The notes: generated from the letters alone by a model not told the origin. Shown: positions 47,283-57,210, numbered from the stretch's first letter. The stretch: 64,000 nt of DNA from Celerinatantimonas sp046054165 (GCF_046054165.1 NZ_JBFNXK010000001.1:372001-436000); one strand, 5' to 3'. Numbers and translations: made by a program.

Positions 47283-48233
47283 TTAGCTTCGGTGTTCATT
47301 CCATACCAACATCGATGCCCCAATCAAACCACCATACTGGCTATGCTGACCAACAACGACCAACGCTCGCCCTGGATCTAATAAAATTAATGATCTTAAC
47401 TGCCGATCCAACGCACTAATGAGTACAGCATCATTTGCTAAACCACCGCCTGCAATCACCAAATCCACACCTGTAGTATTCACCACTAACGCCAGTGATT
47501 CACTCACAATCTGCAACCACAGATCAATGGTCTGAGCGGCTAATAAATCCCCCTGATGCCAGTTACTAACAATCGCCCGACACTCAGCTCTACGCTGATG
47601 AAGCGTTTGATGTAATCGCTCTATTCCCCGAGCACTCCCATAACTTTCAACACATCCCGTTTGACCACAGCCACAAGCCACTCGTGGAAGCTCTATCGAT
47701 TTACCCGCCACGGTCCATTGTGTTGCCATGATTGGGGCATGTCCCCATTCCCCCGCAATCCCACCGCGACCCTGAATAATCTGGCCGTTAAGAACTAACC
47801 CGCCTCCAATCCCAGTTCCCAAAATCATCCCCAGAACCATCGTATAAGGAGCACCACAACCAACCGTAGCTTCTGCTAGCGTAAAACAATTTACATCATT
47901 TGCCATATAAACCTTCCGCCCAAGAACTGCGGATAATTCCCGAATTATATGGTGTCCCTGAAATGCTGGAATATTTCCCGCAAAAACTCGATCAGCTTCA
48001 AGATCAACAATACCGGCAACAGAAATAGCCAACGGTGCAGAATCATCCAAGGCAAAGGACGGATCTGCCAATAAAATATGCAATGTATTTACAAAAGTAT
48101 TCCAATTCTGACAAGCCATTGGGGCTTGTTGTAAAAACTGAATGTTGCCCGGTGCAGTAGAAACACCCAATTTGATAAAGGAGCCCCCAATATCAATACA
48201 GATAACCTGATTTGGTTTAAACAAAGCCTTCAT
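47283..48233 (-). CDS. ROK-family sugar kinase, NagK-like
   Basis: 316 residues. ATP-binding CIDIGGSFIKLG at 12-23, GTGIGGGLVLNG at about 141-152, catalytic/zinc His in GEWGHAP and zinc-binding CGCGQTGCVES. The spacing and VESYGSARG segment resemble N-acetylglucosamine kinase (NagK) more than glucokinase or Mlc-type ROK repressors; there is no N-terminal HTH. Phosphorylates a free hexosamine or hexose in the cytosol. Confidence 0.85.
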   Translation of the reverse strand: MKALFKPNQVICIDIGGSFIKLGVSTAPGNIQFLQQAPMACQNWNTFVNTLHILLADPSFALDDSAPLAISVAGIVDLEADRVFAGNIPAFQGHHIIRELSAVLGRKVYMANDVNCFTLAEATVGCGAPYTMVLGMILGTGIGGGLVLNGQIIQGRGGIAGEWGHAPIMATQWTVAGKSIELPRVACGCGQTGCVESYGSARGIERLHQTLHQRRAECRAIVSNWHQGDLLAAQTIDLWLQIVSESLALVVNTTGVDLVIAGGGLANDAVLISALDRQLRSLILLDPGRALVVVGQHSQYGGLIGASMLVWNEHRS

Positions 48234-48352
48234 CCTCTGAATTCATCATTCCATGATTTCGTTAATCACTCTTGCTGAAGCTGTGAGCCTACCGATTCAG
48301 ATTCAGTATTAAAATCCCATGCCATATCCACAAGCCACAATAAGTACCAGGC

Positions 48353-49579
48353 TCATTGACCTTTAGATAAAACAGCTTCAGGTAATGAATCGATATGTAA
48401 CGTCTGAGTTGGAAACGCACAATCAGCCCCCGCATCATGAATAATAGCAATGATTTGTAATAACACATCCTGCTTGATGCGATGATATTCCACCCAATTC
48501 GTGGTTTTGGTAAATGTATAAATAAAAAAATCAAGGCTCGAAGCCCCAAACGAAGTAAAATTAGCCATCAACGTCTGCTGCTGATCGATATCCGGATGCT
48601 GCTCAAGCATGCTCTTGACACGGCTAACCACGGTTTCCAACTGACCGACATCCTGATAACGAATGCCAATCGTTTCGTAAATCCTGCGATTTCTCATCCG
48701 TGATGGATTCTCGACCGAGATTTGGGTAAAGACAGAATTAGGGACATACAAAGGACGCTGATCAAACGTTCGGATCTGGGTCACTCGAAAACCAATGCGC
48801 TCAACGGTCCCTTCAATTTGACGATCAGGACTGCGGATCCAATCTCCAACCCGAAATGGTTTATCCAAATACACCACCAACGCCCCAAAAAAATTCGCCA
48901 GCAAATCTTTTGCAGCCATACCAATAACTAAGCCACCAACCCCACCGAATGCCAGCAAACCTGAAATACTGATCCCTAAACTTTGGAAAACCGTCAGCAA
49001 AACCACCACAATAATCGATGCTTTGAGTAACTTACCCACAGCTTGAACGGTCGTGACATCACGACCACTGTCAATAAACTCATTTTCACCACTATTAGTC
49101 AGACGCCATGCCGATAAGGCCAATAAAGCTTCCAAAAGCACCTGACGCACCACCGGAAGATAGTCACTCAAATTTGAATCAATACGCTCAGCGACACTAT
49201 CAGCTACCATGCTGACACCAAACAACAAGATAAGCCAACTCACAGGACCATTCAGAGCTTCCCATAAAATATTATCCCAATGTGTATGAGAACGTTCAGT
49301 TAACTTAATGATGCGTTTGCCCAGCATTCGCCAGCATAATGTCAACACCAATGTCGCCGCGATAATTAAAATAACCTCAGCGGCCCAGCCCTGCCCCAAT
49401 GCCTCAGTCGCACTTTTAAGTAACTGGTGCCCAAAAATTGAAATATCCTGCATATTTTGCCACGATGGATTTAAAGATAGCCCCCAGTGTAATAGAGCTA
49501 TCAGTGAGCAGCAATGCAGAACAAAGCAACGTTTTTCTAAAGTGATCAATCTTCCCAGCCTGATGTCAGGCTCAAGCAA
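48353..49579 (-). CDS. MscS-family mechanosensitive channel
   Basis: Up to 408 residues; ATG 49453 (MQDISIFGH) is a plausible shorter start. About five membrane helices, then the conserved pore helix ISGLLAFGGVGGLVIGMAAKDLLANFFGA (key residues around 215-243) and the cytoplasmic beta domain with DKPFRVGDWI and VERIGFRVTQIRTFD. Similar in size and layout to YnaI/YbdG. Opens under membrane tension to release solutes. Confidence 0.9.
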   Translation of the reverse strand: MLEPDIRLGRLITLEKRCFVLHCCSLIALLHWGLSLNPSWQNMQDISIFGHQLLKSATEALGQGWAAEVILIIAATLVLTLCWRMLGKRIIKLTERSHTHWDNILWEALNGPVSWLILLFGVSMVADSVAERIDSNLSDYLPVVRQVLLEALLALSAWRLTNSGENEFIDSGRDVTTVQAVGKLLKASIIVVVLLTVFQSLGISISGLLAFGGVGGLVIGMAAKDLLANFFGALVVYLDKPFRVGDWIRSPDRQIEGTVERIGFRVTQIRTFDQRPLYVPNSVFTQISVENPSRMRNRRIYETIGIRYQDVGQLETVVSRVKSMLEQHPDIDQQQTLMANFTSFGASSLDFFIYTFTKTTNWVEYHRIKQDVLLQIIAIIHDAGADCAFPTQTLHIDSLPEAVLSKGQ

Positions 49580-49905
49580 CTAGCACCGACGATTTCACGA
49601 CTTCCATTCATAAAATGCTGCTCCACTTCTCATTTTTATAAGATTTAGACGTAGGAGCTGTGATCTCTGAACTATTTATCGCAGGGATAGATTCATTCAA
49701 GATCCCCATTGATATATCTTTACTATAGATAAGCTTTCAGGGTGAATCGAACCGTGATTAGCATGCCAGCAATACTGTTTATTCCCTTCGGTATCGCTGA
49801 AACAAATAAGGACATTATATCCCTTAGTATTTTTATCTCAGGATCCAATACCAACGGATTGCTTCATGAAAAGAACCATGCACAGACAAATCAAAGGAGA
49901 AGAAG
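49580..49905. other. Intergenic region, 326 bp
   Basis: Between the divergent MscS gene and a small ORF. No convincing feature other than the ribosome-binding site AAGGAG of the small ORF at its right end. Confidence 0.5.
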
Positions 49906-50100
49906 ATGGAAAACTCTAAATTTTTAATGATGAGTCGCGCATTAGGCACAGTGCTGCTAAAAAGCTTAGTCATTAATGGACAGGCTCTCAAACCTATTCC
50001 GGGGGGCGAAGCGTTACTACAAGTACAAAGGACAATGCCGATCCACCAACGCTATCGATTGGCGAAACTCAAAGCTCATGAAGAACAACTTATGGCTTAG
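49906..50100 (+). CDS. Small protein, 64 residues, unknown
   Basis: Supported by an excellent AAGGAG ribosome-binding site about 6 nt upstream of ATG. The first half is mildly hydrophobic (MMSRALGTVLLKSLVING), followed by KPIPGGEALLQV and a basic helical tail. No family recognised. Could be a genuine small protein or a leader; moderate belief only. Confidence 0.5.
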   Translation: MENSKFLMMSRALGTVLLKSLVINGQALKPIPGGEALLQVQRTMPIHQRYRLAKLKAHEEQLMA

Positions 50101-50150
50101 TTTCCTTATTAGTGTAGCTCCCGAACCTGCATTATATTTGGTCGAAATAG

Positions 50151-50516
50151 CTACAATACAACAAAGGGTTGAGGCTGACTTATTTTCAACCAAAAAGCCT
50201 GTTGGCAATGATTAACAAAATATTTTTGCTTAGGCCGGATAGATAACATATCCGGCTCCCCCACTACTCGATAACTAATCCAGCATTCTTCACAAATATT
50301 TTCATCCGGCTCATTCTCAGGCAAGTGATCATGCTCAATAATCTGTTCAATCACGACCCCATTTGCAAATGTAATATGCCCTTGTTTATATTCATGATAC
50401 ATGCCATCGTTCCAATCAGAATGATCATTAATATTCTGAGAAACTATCGGGATCTCATTGGAATACCCCACAATAGAAGCAACATAAGCCCATAACTCAT
50501 TTATATTTTCAGACAT
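50151..50516 (-). CDS. Hypothetical acidic protein
   Basis: 121 residues, acidic in the centre (EHDHLPENEPDENICEECW) with one CxxC pair that could bind metal. No signal peptide or membrane segment. Family not recognised. Single gene between a small ORF and the macrodomain gene. Confidence 0.6.
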   Translation of the reverse strand: MSENINELWAYVASIVGYSNEIPIVSQNINDHSDWNDGMYHEYKQGHITFANGVVIEQIIEHDHLPENEPDENICEECWISYRVVGEPDMLSIRPKQKYFVNHCQQAFWLKISQPQPFVVL

Positions 50517-50594
50517 ATCACTATCCAGATAATATAAAAACCCAGTATGATCGATTAGCTAGTCAAATAAATCAGAGCACGATCATTAATCATC

Positions 50595-51113
50595 CTATAC
50601 TCCAGGTAACATTTGAGTCACCTGTCTAAATAACGCCAACAATTTCGGCTCATAAAGATAAAATGTAATGGCAAGAGAGCTAAACTCTGGAGCCGAACAA
50701 GCTGATAATGCAATATAGGCCGCTTCTTGATGGGGATACCCATATACGCCACAAGAAATAGCAGGAAAAGCAACCGTGTGGCAATCGTTTTGCAATGCCA
50801 GCTGACAGGCATGGGTATACGCACTGCGTAATACCCGAGCCGGATCCGATTCCTGCCGGTAAATGGGGCCTACGGCATGAATCACAAAACGAGCCGACAA
50901 CTGACCTGCGGCTGTGATACGAGCTTCCCCAAAAGGACAACGACATCCATCGATCTCTGGAATTTTGTAACAAGCCGCTAAAAGTGCAGGGCCAGCAGCA
51001 CGATGAATCGCACCATCTACACCACCACCCAACAGAGTCGGGTTAGCCGCATTCACAATCGCATCGACATTAGCCCCAGTAATATCACCCGATAAGATTG
51101 TAATTGAACTCAT
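50595..51113 (-). CDS. Macrodomain protein, O-acetyl-ADP-ribose deacetylase type
   Basis: 172 residues from ATG 51113; a GTG at 51131 overlapping the upstream amidase stop is the alternative start. Macrodomain with GDITGANVDAIVNAAN and GGGVDGAIHRAAGP ADP-ribose loops and the AFPAISCGVYGYP segment, as in YmdB. Removes acetyl or ADP-ribose adducts. Nearly continuous with the amidase gene, so probably one transcript. Confidence 0.92.
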   Translation of the reverse strand: MSSITILSGDITGANVDAIVNAANPTLLGGGVDGAIHRAAGPALLAACYKIPEIDGCRCPFGEARITAAGQLSARFVIHAVGPIYRQESDPARVLRSAYTHACQLALQNDCHTVAFPAISCGVYGYPHQEAAYIALSACSAPEFSSLAITFYLYEPKLLALFRQVTQMLPGV

Positions 51114-51127
51114 ACCATCTATCCATG

Positions 51128-51931
51128 TCACTTATTTTGATACATCTCAGGCCGGCGTAAATTTAAAAATGGTCGAGCCTCTTGCGCCTTCACTACGTCC
51201 TTCAAATCAATATCTGCATATAAAATTTGCGCTGTATCGCCCGCTTTTGCAACTACATTTCCATCTGGACTAATTACGATAGATTCACCCGCAAAATCCA
51301 TCTCACCTTCCAGACCCACTCGGTTACACATTGCAATAAAAACACTATTTTGCATCGCAGCAATACGAAGTTCCCATTCAAACATCTGCATAGGCTCCTG
51401 CTTCATATTTGCAGTAGGGATGACAATTAACTGAGCACCTTGCAATACACAAGAGCGAATACTTTCCGGAAAATGTCGATCAAAGCAGATCACCACACCT
51501 ATTTGACCAACTGCCGTGTCATAAACCATAAATCCCTGTTCTGATGGAGTATAATAATCCTGCTCATAAAAACAGGGGGACTGAGCAATATGTACCATCT
51601 TAGAAACCCCTAAGATCACTCCATCCGTATGAATCACGGGAGAAGCATCATAACGAGATGCCCCCTCCTGAAGATAAAAATTGGGGATACATAACAACTG
51701 TAATTGTCGGCATTTATCCTGCATTTTTTGCACATACAGATGATCTAACGGTAGTGCATACTCCGACACATCTAATCCAGAATACTGCGGGAAAAAAGGC
51801 GTTAACTGAAGCTCAGGAAAACAAATGACATCAGCGCCATTTTCAGCCACTTCATCCATTGCATCCAGCGCCTGTAACAAATTACCATCCATACTGCGTG
51901 TCAACTGTTGCTGTACCAAAGCTATTTTCAT
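51128..51931 (-). CDS. Nitrilase-superfamily carbon-nitrogen hydrolase
   Basis: 267 residues. Catalytic triad E40 (CFPELQL), K111 (GVSKMVH), C149 (VVICFDRHFPE) all present. The sequence most resembles N-carbamoylputrescine amidase / beta-ureidopropionase-like members, but the substrate cannot be fixed from this. Followed by the macrodomain gene. Confidence 0.87.
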   Translation of the reverse strand: MKIALVQQQLTRSMDGNLLQALDAMDEVAENGADVICFPELQLTPFFPQYSGLDVSEYALPLDHLYVQKMQDKCRQLQLLCIPNFYLQEGASRYDASPVIHTDGVILGVSKMVHIAQSPCFYEQDYYTPSEQGFMVYDTAVGQIGVVICFDRHFPESIRSCVLQGAQLIVIPTANMKQEPMQMFEWELRIAAMQNSVFIAMCNRVGLEGEMDFAGESIVISPDGNVVAKAGDTAQILYADIDLKDVVKAQEARPFLNLRRPEMYQNK

Positions 51932-52445
51932 ACACTTTCCCCTGAGGATAACCGATTCGATACCAATAACACTGCTCTAAAATAGGTTCAAGAAAACATC
52001 CTAATCGAAAAGAACAGTCAAATAAAATACATATTTTTATTTAAAATATTTATCTGTATATTTTCATTTAAACTGTCCTACCAAACAGTTATTCTCTGTT
52101 GATTTTAGAAGATGTTGTTGCCCTATAGATCTAAAAAATTATAATGATAATAAATATATCGATATTCCAAATACTGCTTTATTAACATAAACCGAGCATC
52201 GCTGCTGATCTATAGATAATCGCTCTAAATCAGTTAATAGCTATTTAATAAAGCTTTAAACAGCAAATATAGCCAAGGTAATCATTGCATTAAAAAGTAA
52301 TGGAGGATTGGAATATGATACATAATGTATACAAGGAAAGTTCTAGGATTTGTTAGTTTTCATAAATTATAACAATATCCCGTCCCTATAAAAATTCTAT
52401 TATGGATACATATCATAGATTATAAATTCAATTATCATAAAAGAT
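51932..52445. other. AT-rich intergenic region, about 510 bp
   Basis: Between the amidase start and the aldo-keto reductase end. No ORF longer than noise, no clear repeats. Very AT rich compared with the genes on either side. Confidence 0.5.
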
Positions 52446-52479
52446 CAAAAACACCTTTCCCAAAGCATTGAGAAAGGCG
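52446..52479 (-). terminator. Rho-independent terminator of the aldo-keto reductase gene
   Basis: On the minus strand CGCCTTTC pairs with GAAAGGTG around a short loop and is followed by TTTTTGATCTTTT. Confidence 0.75.
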
Positions 52480-52510
52480 TTCACACAGAAACTAGACAAG
52501 TTTAGTCTTC

Positions 52511-53371
52511 TTAACTCTGCTGATAAACCGGGAACATACTGGCATCACCATAGTCCTGAATTTTTTCCATCTGATTCAGAATGTTCATATCCTCATCTGA
52601 AATCACAAAATCCAGATCCGCATTATTTCTCATATGAGCAGGGCTTGCCGTTTTCGGTAATGGCAATAATCCCAGTTGCAAATCATAACGAATACACAAT
52701 TGAGGCACCGAAACACCATATTTTTTAGCCAACTGCACAATCTGGTCATTTTTAAACAATTCACCATGACCAACAGGTGAATAGGCCTCGACCAAAATAT
52801 TCTTACTCTGGGAATATTCAATCAATTCTTTAGGAATGTTAGTCGCATGAGCCAAGACCTGATTAATAACCGGCTTCACGGTAGCAGTTTCCAGAATATT
52901 ATCGATATCCGGAGCCGTAAAGTTTGAAAGACCAATCGCACGTATTTTACCGGCTTGATGCGCCTTTTCAAGAGCTTGCCATGCTTCTCGATTACCCTGT
53001 AAATAACGGTCTTCACCACCAAATTGATCCCACGGCTGAGGACTATGAATAATCATCAGATCGACATAATCAAGCCCCATACGCTGTAATGATCCATCAA
53101 TAGCCCTCACAGCATCCTGATACGACTTATACCGAGCCGCTAATTTGGTTGTCAAAAATACTTGGTCTCGGCTAACACCAGAAGCTTTAATCGCTGCAGC
53201 GACCTCGGCTTCATTACCATAATCCTGTGCCGTATCAATATGCCGATAACCAATGTTAAGCGCTTCACTCACCGCTTTTTCCGCAGCAGAATTCTCAATC
53301 AGCCATGTTCCCAGACCTAGCTTCGGGATCTTTACGCCATTAGAGAGAGTATATGTTTCTTCTAAGATCAT
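52511..53371 (-). CDS. Aldo/keto reductase
   Basis: 286 residues, TIM-barrel NADPH-dependent reductase. Catalytic tetrad D46, Y51 (DTAQDYGNE), K76 (LTTKL) and H109 (IIHSP) intact; PLPKTASPAHMRNN cofactor-binding segment present. Related to 2,5-diketogluconate reductases (Dkg type), reducing small aldehydes and ketones. Substrate not determined. Confidence 0.9.
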   Translation of the reverse strand: MILEETYTLSNGVKIPKLGLGTWLIENSAAEKAVSEALNIGYRHIDTAQDYGNEAEVAAAIKASGVSRDQVFLTTKLAARYKSYQDAVRAIDGSLQRMGLDYVDLMIIHSPQPWDQFGGEDRYLQGNREAWQALEKAHQAGKIRAIGLSNFTAPDIDNILETATVKPVINQVLAHATNIPKELIEYSQSKNILVEAYSPVGHGELFKNDQIVQLAKKYGVSVPQLCIRYDLQLGLLPLPKTASPAHMRNNADLDFVISDEDMNILNQMEKIQDYGDASMFPVYQQS

Positions 53372-53740
53372 AATTTAAATCATCCTCTTGTCTCAATTGG
53401 TAAATTTTAACTCATCAATCAATAATGAGTTTCCCTGCACGGTATGGTTCTTATTTCTCTGATTGCAAAAAGTATGTCTCGAAAACCGTACTCATGCAAA
53501 CTGCCACAAGTTCTATATATGGGATTATTGTTCGCAAAAACAAGAGTCAAAGCCATAAACTTATTCCTGCTTAGTGAATGGTGCCTTATTTATCCTCTGA
53601 CCCCCTATCGTGTCGATAGTAATCTATCTAAAACTTCATTGGCAGATTAGTAATCCTTAGCTCTGTTTTTATCCGGGTAAATATTTATGATAAAACATAG
53701 ACATCTATAAATAACTATGTTTCACCAAATAACTCAAACA
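53372..53740. other. Intergenic region, 369 bp, left border of the AT-rich accessory block
   Basis: Holds the aldo-keto reductase promoter side. No believable gene (a 68-codon plus-strand frame has no ribosome-binding site). Base composition drops sharply to the right of here. Confidence 0.45.
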
Positions 53741-54673
53741 CTACTGAATTGGATTAGGTAATTTTAAGCATTGGTTAATTTTTTTATTTATAATATCTTT
53801 CATGTATTTTGCACCATCCTTATTTAAGTGATCAGAGTTAAAGAAATATTTATCAGGTAGCGTGTAGCTATATAAATTAATATAACATTCTCCCAATAGT
53901 TTATTTAGTTTATCAAAAAATAAAGATTCCGATGGGGCATTATTTTTTTTGATAATTTCAGAAAAGTAATTTCTAAATTTATAATGATGTGGCATCGTAA
54001 TGATAACTATCTTCAAGTCTTTATTATTATTCAATAACTCTTCAATATCTTGAATATTCTTCGAAAATTCTTCTCTGGTTGGGAAAAAATGAATATCATT
54101 AAAATATTGCATATGAACAAATTCTTTATTCGTATGCAAAACATCTCTCAGAGATTGCCTTCCATTTTGCTCATATGTTACTCCTTCAGGAATTCGATTC
54201 AATTTTTTGTTATTTCTGAAAATATTTAATTCTATCCAGTTAATAGACCTTTTAATAAAATAAGAAGGAGGTATTGTCACTGCCTGCTCAAATGTTTTTA
54301 AATATAACATAATGTTATTTGCATAAATGAATTCATTATCACCATCTGTAGTCAGTAGACTTTCCCTGTATAATTCAATTGGGGAAATATTCACAACAAT
54401 GTATTTTAGATTTTTAAAATATTCCTTAGCATATTTTATTTGTTCTATCGTTCTGGGAATCATAGCCCCATCTTGATTCATATAAAAAACATGATTGCTA
54501 TTAATAATTATTCTATACGCATGTGAATTCCCGATTATAGCTCCATATATTTGATTTGAATTATTAATATGTTTAAAGTTATTCACATTTAATCTAAACA
54601 AAAAAATAGAACCCACAATGATGATGATTACACATATCATTACAATAATTTTTAATGATTTAAAACTGTGCAT
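53741..54673 (-). CDS. Membrane-anchored SGNH/DltD-like protein
   Basis: About 310 residues from ATG 54673 (an ATG at 54688 is also possible). One N-terminal membrane helix (about 8-28), then an extracytoplasmic domain with IIGNSHAYR, resembling the GxSH block of SGNH hydrolases, and a C-terminal NSDHLNKDGAKYM with the DxxH pair. Such proteins work with MBOAT acyltransferases to O-acylate polysaccharides (AlgX/AlgJ, DltD analogues). Overlaps the end of the MBOAT gene by 14 bp. Very AT rich and Asn/Lys/Ile heavy, suggesting horizontal acquisition. Confidence 0.7.
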   Translation of the reverse strand: MHSFKSLKIIVMICVIIIIVGSIFLFRLNVNNFKHINNSNQIYGAIIGNSHAYRIIINSNHVFYMNQDGAMIPRTIEQIKYAKEYFKNLKYIVVNISPIELYRESLLTTDGDNEFIYANNIMLYLKTFEQAVTIPPSYFIKRSINWIELNIFRNNKKLNRIPEGVTYEQNGRQSLRDVLHTNKEFVHMQYFNDIHFFPTREEFSKNIQDIEELLNNNKDLKIVIITMPHHYKFRNYFSEIIKKNNAPSESLFFDKLNKLLGECYINLYSYTLPDKYFFNSDHLNKDGAKYMKDIINKKINQCLKLPNPIQ

Positions 54674-55826
54674 AATAAAATATTCCATCTAGATGTCTAA
54701 CAAAAAATGAAAATGTTACAAATACTAAACATACACATATCGTAGCCATTGGCCAAGAAGAAACAATACCTCTAATTTTTTTATAGAAATAAACATCAAA
54801 TAAAATTAACATAAAAATGGATACTGTAACAAAAAGGAATTGTTTAACATTTACGCAAGGAAACAAATAGTGAGGGATCACATTATTAAATGGAAACCCT
54901 AAAATCATAAAAAATAAAACCTGACTTATCAGCAATAAATAACGCTTCCGTTTTATCTTATTTTGAATAATAAAAAGTAACAAGTTGATCAAACCAAACA
55001 TAAAAAAACCAACTGTAGCACCATGCCACAATGATAAAACTGAAACGCTAACTAATATCTTTAAATATGCTTTATACCTGCTGCGCCCTGAAATTTTAAA
55101 AAAATCAGAGCACCATTTATATACAGTGATATTCCATCTACTCCAAAATTGGGATATATTCCGTGTAAAAAAAGGCATTCTGAAGCTTAAAGGCATTTTA
55201 AATCCAGATAATCCAGCAATACCTATTCCCATGAGAGACCAAGATAGATAGTCTGAATACATATAAATCCACCAAAATATGGAATAAAAAATACTTTGAT
55301 CGCTTTCATAGACCGATTTAGTCATATTAGCTAGGTAAAGTTTAAAAAATAATCCTATAGCGAATACACAATGATATAAAGCTTGTGACTTGATTGTTAA
55401 TTTTTTTAACCGTTCAAATCCTGACGGCTTTACAATTGGCCCACAATATAACTGAGGGAAAAAACTTAACCTACTGACTAAACCATAAAAACTGACATCC
55501 GCTTTAATATAGTAGCATACTTGAAATAATGCAAAACTAACTCCCAACAATTGATAGCCATCCACTATCCCAAAAAAAGTATTTTTTATTAAAATCCCCC
55601 CTAATACAACAACAGGAATAACTGAAATTTTCCGTTGAAATAATTTTTTAAACGAACACACTAAAAATGCAACTATACAAATAATACTAAAAGTTTGAGG
55701 ATATAAAGATAAAGAAAACAATGTTCCTAAAAAGAGCACTAACTTTTTTGAATTCGTTAATGCTGAAATGAAATATAAGATAATTAGTACAGTGACCAAG
55801 CTAGCATTCCTTTGCAGTAAAATCAT
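54660..55826 (-). CDS. MBOAT-family membrane O-acyltransferase
   Basis: 388 residues and about ten membrane helices. The MBOAT signature block is present: QFWSRWNITVYKW near 225-237 and the conserved His in LWHGATVGFFMFGLIN near 270. The family moves acyl groups across the inner membrane to polysaccharides or lipids. Paired and overlapping with the SGNH-like gene downstream, so I infer a two-component O-acylation system for an unknown surface glycan. Shorter than AlgI (about 520). Confidence 0.82.
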   Translation of the reverse strand: MILLQRNASLVTVLIILYFISALTNSKKLVLFLGTLFSLSLYPQTFSIICIVAFLVCSFKKLFQRKISVIPVVVLGGILIKNTFFGIVDGYQLLGVSFALFQVCYYIKADVSFYGLVSRLSFFPQLYCGPIVKPSGFERLKKLTIKSQALYHCVFAIGLFFKLYLANMTKSVYESDQSIFYSIFWWIYMYSDYLSWSLMGIGIAGLSGFKMPLSFRMPFFTRNISQFWSRWNITVYKWCSDFFKISGRSRYKAYLKILVSVSVLSLWHGATVGFFMFGLINLLLFIIQNKIKRKRYLLLISQVLFFMILGFPFNNVIPHYLFPCVNVKQFLFVTVSIFMLILFDVYFYKKIRGIVSSWPMATICVCLVFVTFSFFVRHLDGIFYYAQF

Positions 55827-56898
55827 TACCTATATTATGGTCTATCCTGCAAGTAAAAATCAACATCCATTCAATAATAAACATTTTTCACAGTAACAGT
55901 TACAATATCTTTTTTCCTAAATAATCAGAATATCTTCTCACCTTAGAGGATAATGTGTGTTTATTGTCCTAATGCCCATGAATGAGCGAGGCTAAAACTG
56001 GAGCTTTGTTAGTTTATTTAATAAATCAAAATAACAATATTCTCTGCCGTAAATTATTCGATATACGCAAAATACCGAAAGCACCGGACTCCCAATGTGA
56101 CTAAACCAATAAGCCTATATGATTTTGAATGCCTTTAGCAAACATAAAACCTTCTCTTCGTACAATACCCTATACGCTTCACAATATTTATATATATTAG
56201 GACTAAAACCGCCCAAAAGTGGCTAGAATCCAAATGGTGATCAATAATTTTTCTATAACAGACATATTGATGTAAATCACAATGGCACTTACTGACTGGA
56301 CATTGAACTCATCATAGTCCGTGTACTTTCTGGAATTGGAATGATTGATGGCTATCCCCAACAGTAATATTTGGATATGTTTTTTCACCATTAACATAGA
56401 ATATTACTGAAATAGTGATCGAACCGGAACCATTTAAACCATTGAGGGAAACATCTGGCTGATTCCCCACAGCAAAGCCATATAACTCTCCCCCCATTGC
56501 CCTCCTGCGCTTTAAAGCTAGCCCCAGCCAATACTCGTTGTGACAGTATTTTTCTCTCTATAATAATGATATTAAAATCAATTAAGAGTAGGTTACATTT
56601 CACAAAAAACAAATTGCTCTGGCATATCGATACTTGCAACTACCACAGATCGCTACTGGTCATAAAGTTCCAACCTTACCAATGCTTCCAAATGATGATA
56701 TGCCCAATTTTAATGCCATGGATACAATAAGCTATACCAAGAAAAAAACTCACCCACAATTACGCCTTACCGAAACGTGTCTATACAAGTCGAAGCGCCT
56801 ATGAATGGAAACTAGCAATAGGCGGAACTATCGCCTGTATTTTATCAGGGCGATGCTTATTGAAATAACCGTATACTGCATCAGCTCAAAAAAGTTTA
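55827..56898. other. About 1.07 kb without an intact gene; decayed sequence
   Basis: Only short, mutually overlapping frames are seen. Minus-strand pieces at 56203-56640 and a plus-strand piece (about 56590-56808, with TGHKVPTLPMLPNDDMPNFN) look protein-like but are broken by stops. A GGCG/CGCC hairpin followed by a T-rich stretch lies at 56820-56845. Best read as remnants of accessory genes, origin unknown. Confidence 0.5.
56312..56639 (-). pseudogene. Frameshifted gene remnant
   Basis: The frame carrying RVLAGASFKAQEGNGG (from about 56580) leads, at a run of six G (about 56489-56496), into another frame, ELYGFAVGNQPDVSLNGLNGSG... ending at 56312. Joined they give a continuous, Gly/Asn/Ser-rich polypeptide of about 90 residues that looks like genuine protein. 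Family not recognised. Confidence 0.4.
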
Positions 56899-57210
56899 CT
56901 AAAATCGTCGGCGCCTATTGAGATAAACAGCAATCGGGCCTTGGAAAAAGAGAATAAAAGAGACAATAAAAGCAACCATAGCACTAATACCGTCAGCTTG
57001 GTCACGGCCAGAGATTAAATCATATGGAAAAATAAACCTAAAATCCTGCCAAATAATCATATTAAACATCAACCAATAAATCCAATTTATCCAACTGAAC
57101 GTTTTTAGAATAAAACCTAGATTAAGAAAGCATCGCTTAATAAAACGACACCAGAAGAACAATACGATTTCGAAAACGAGTAAACCAACAGTTACCAAAA
57201 TATCAGTCAT
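56899..57210 (-). CDS. Putative immunity protein, paralogue 5
   Basis: 103 residues, three membrane helices (about 4-21, 38-55, 74-92). Family pattern shared by all five paralogues: FFWCRFIKRCFLNL, SWINWIYWL, IIWQD, FPYDLISG, QADG, then a hydrophobic helix ending FFQGPIAVY and a basic tail. The first 14 residues and upstream DNA are almost identical to paralogue 4. Last gene of the array, 24 bp after paralogue 4. Function as toxin immunity is inferred from context. Confidence 0.7.
   Translation of the reverse strand: MTDILVTVGLLVFEIVLFFWCRFIKRCFLNLGFILKTFSWINWIYWLMFNMIIWQDFRFIFPYDLISGRDQADGISAMVAFIVSFILFFQGPIAVYLNRRRRF

Noticed and set aside
49742..49927. 61-codon plus-strand frame before the small ORF at 49906
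   Set aside because: No ribosome-binding site; overlaps the better supported small gene in another frame.
53444..53650. 68-codon plus-strand frame between the aldo-keto reductase and the SGNH gene
   Set aside because: No ribosome-binding site and low-complexity translation without recognisable features.
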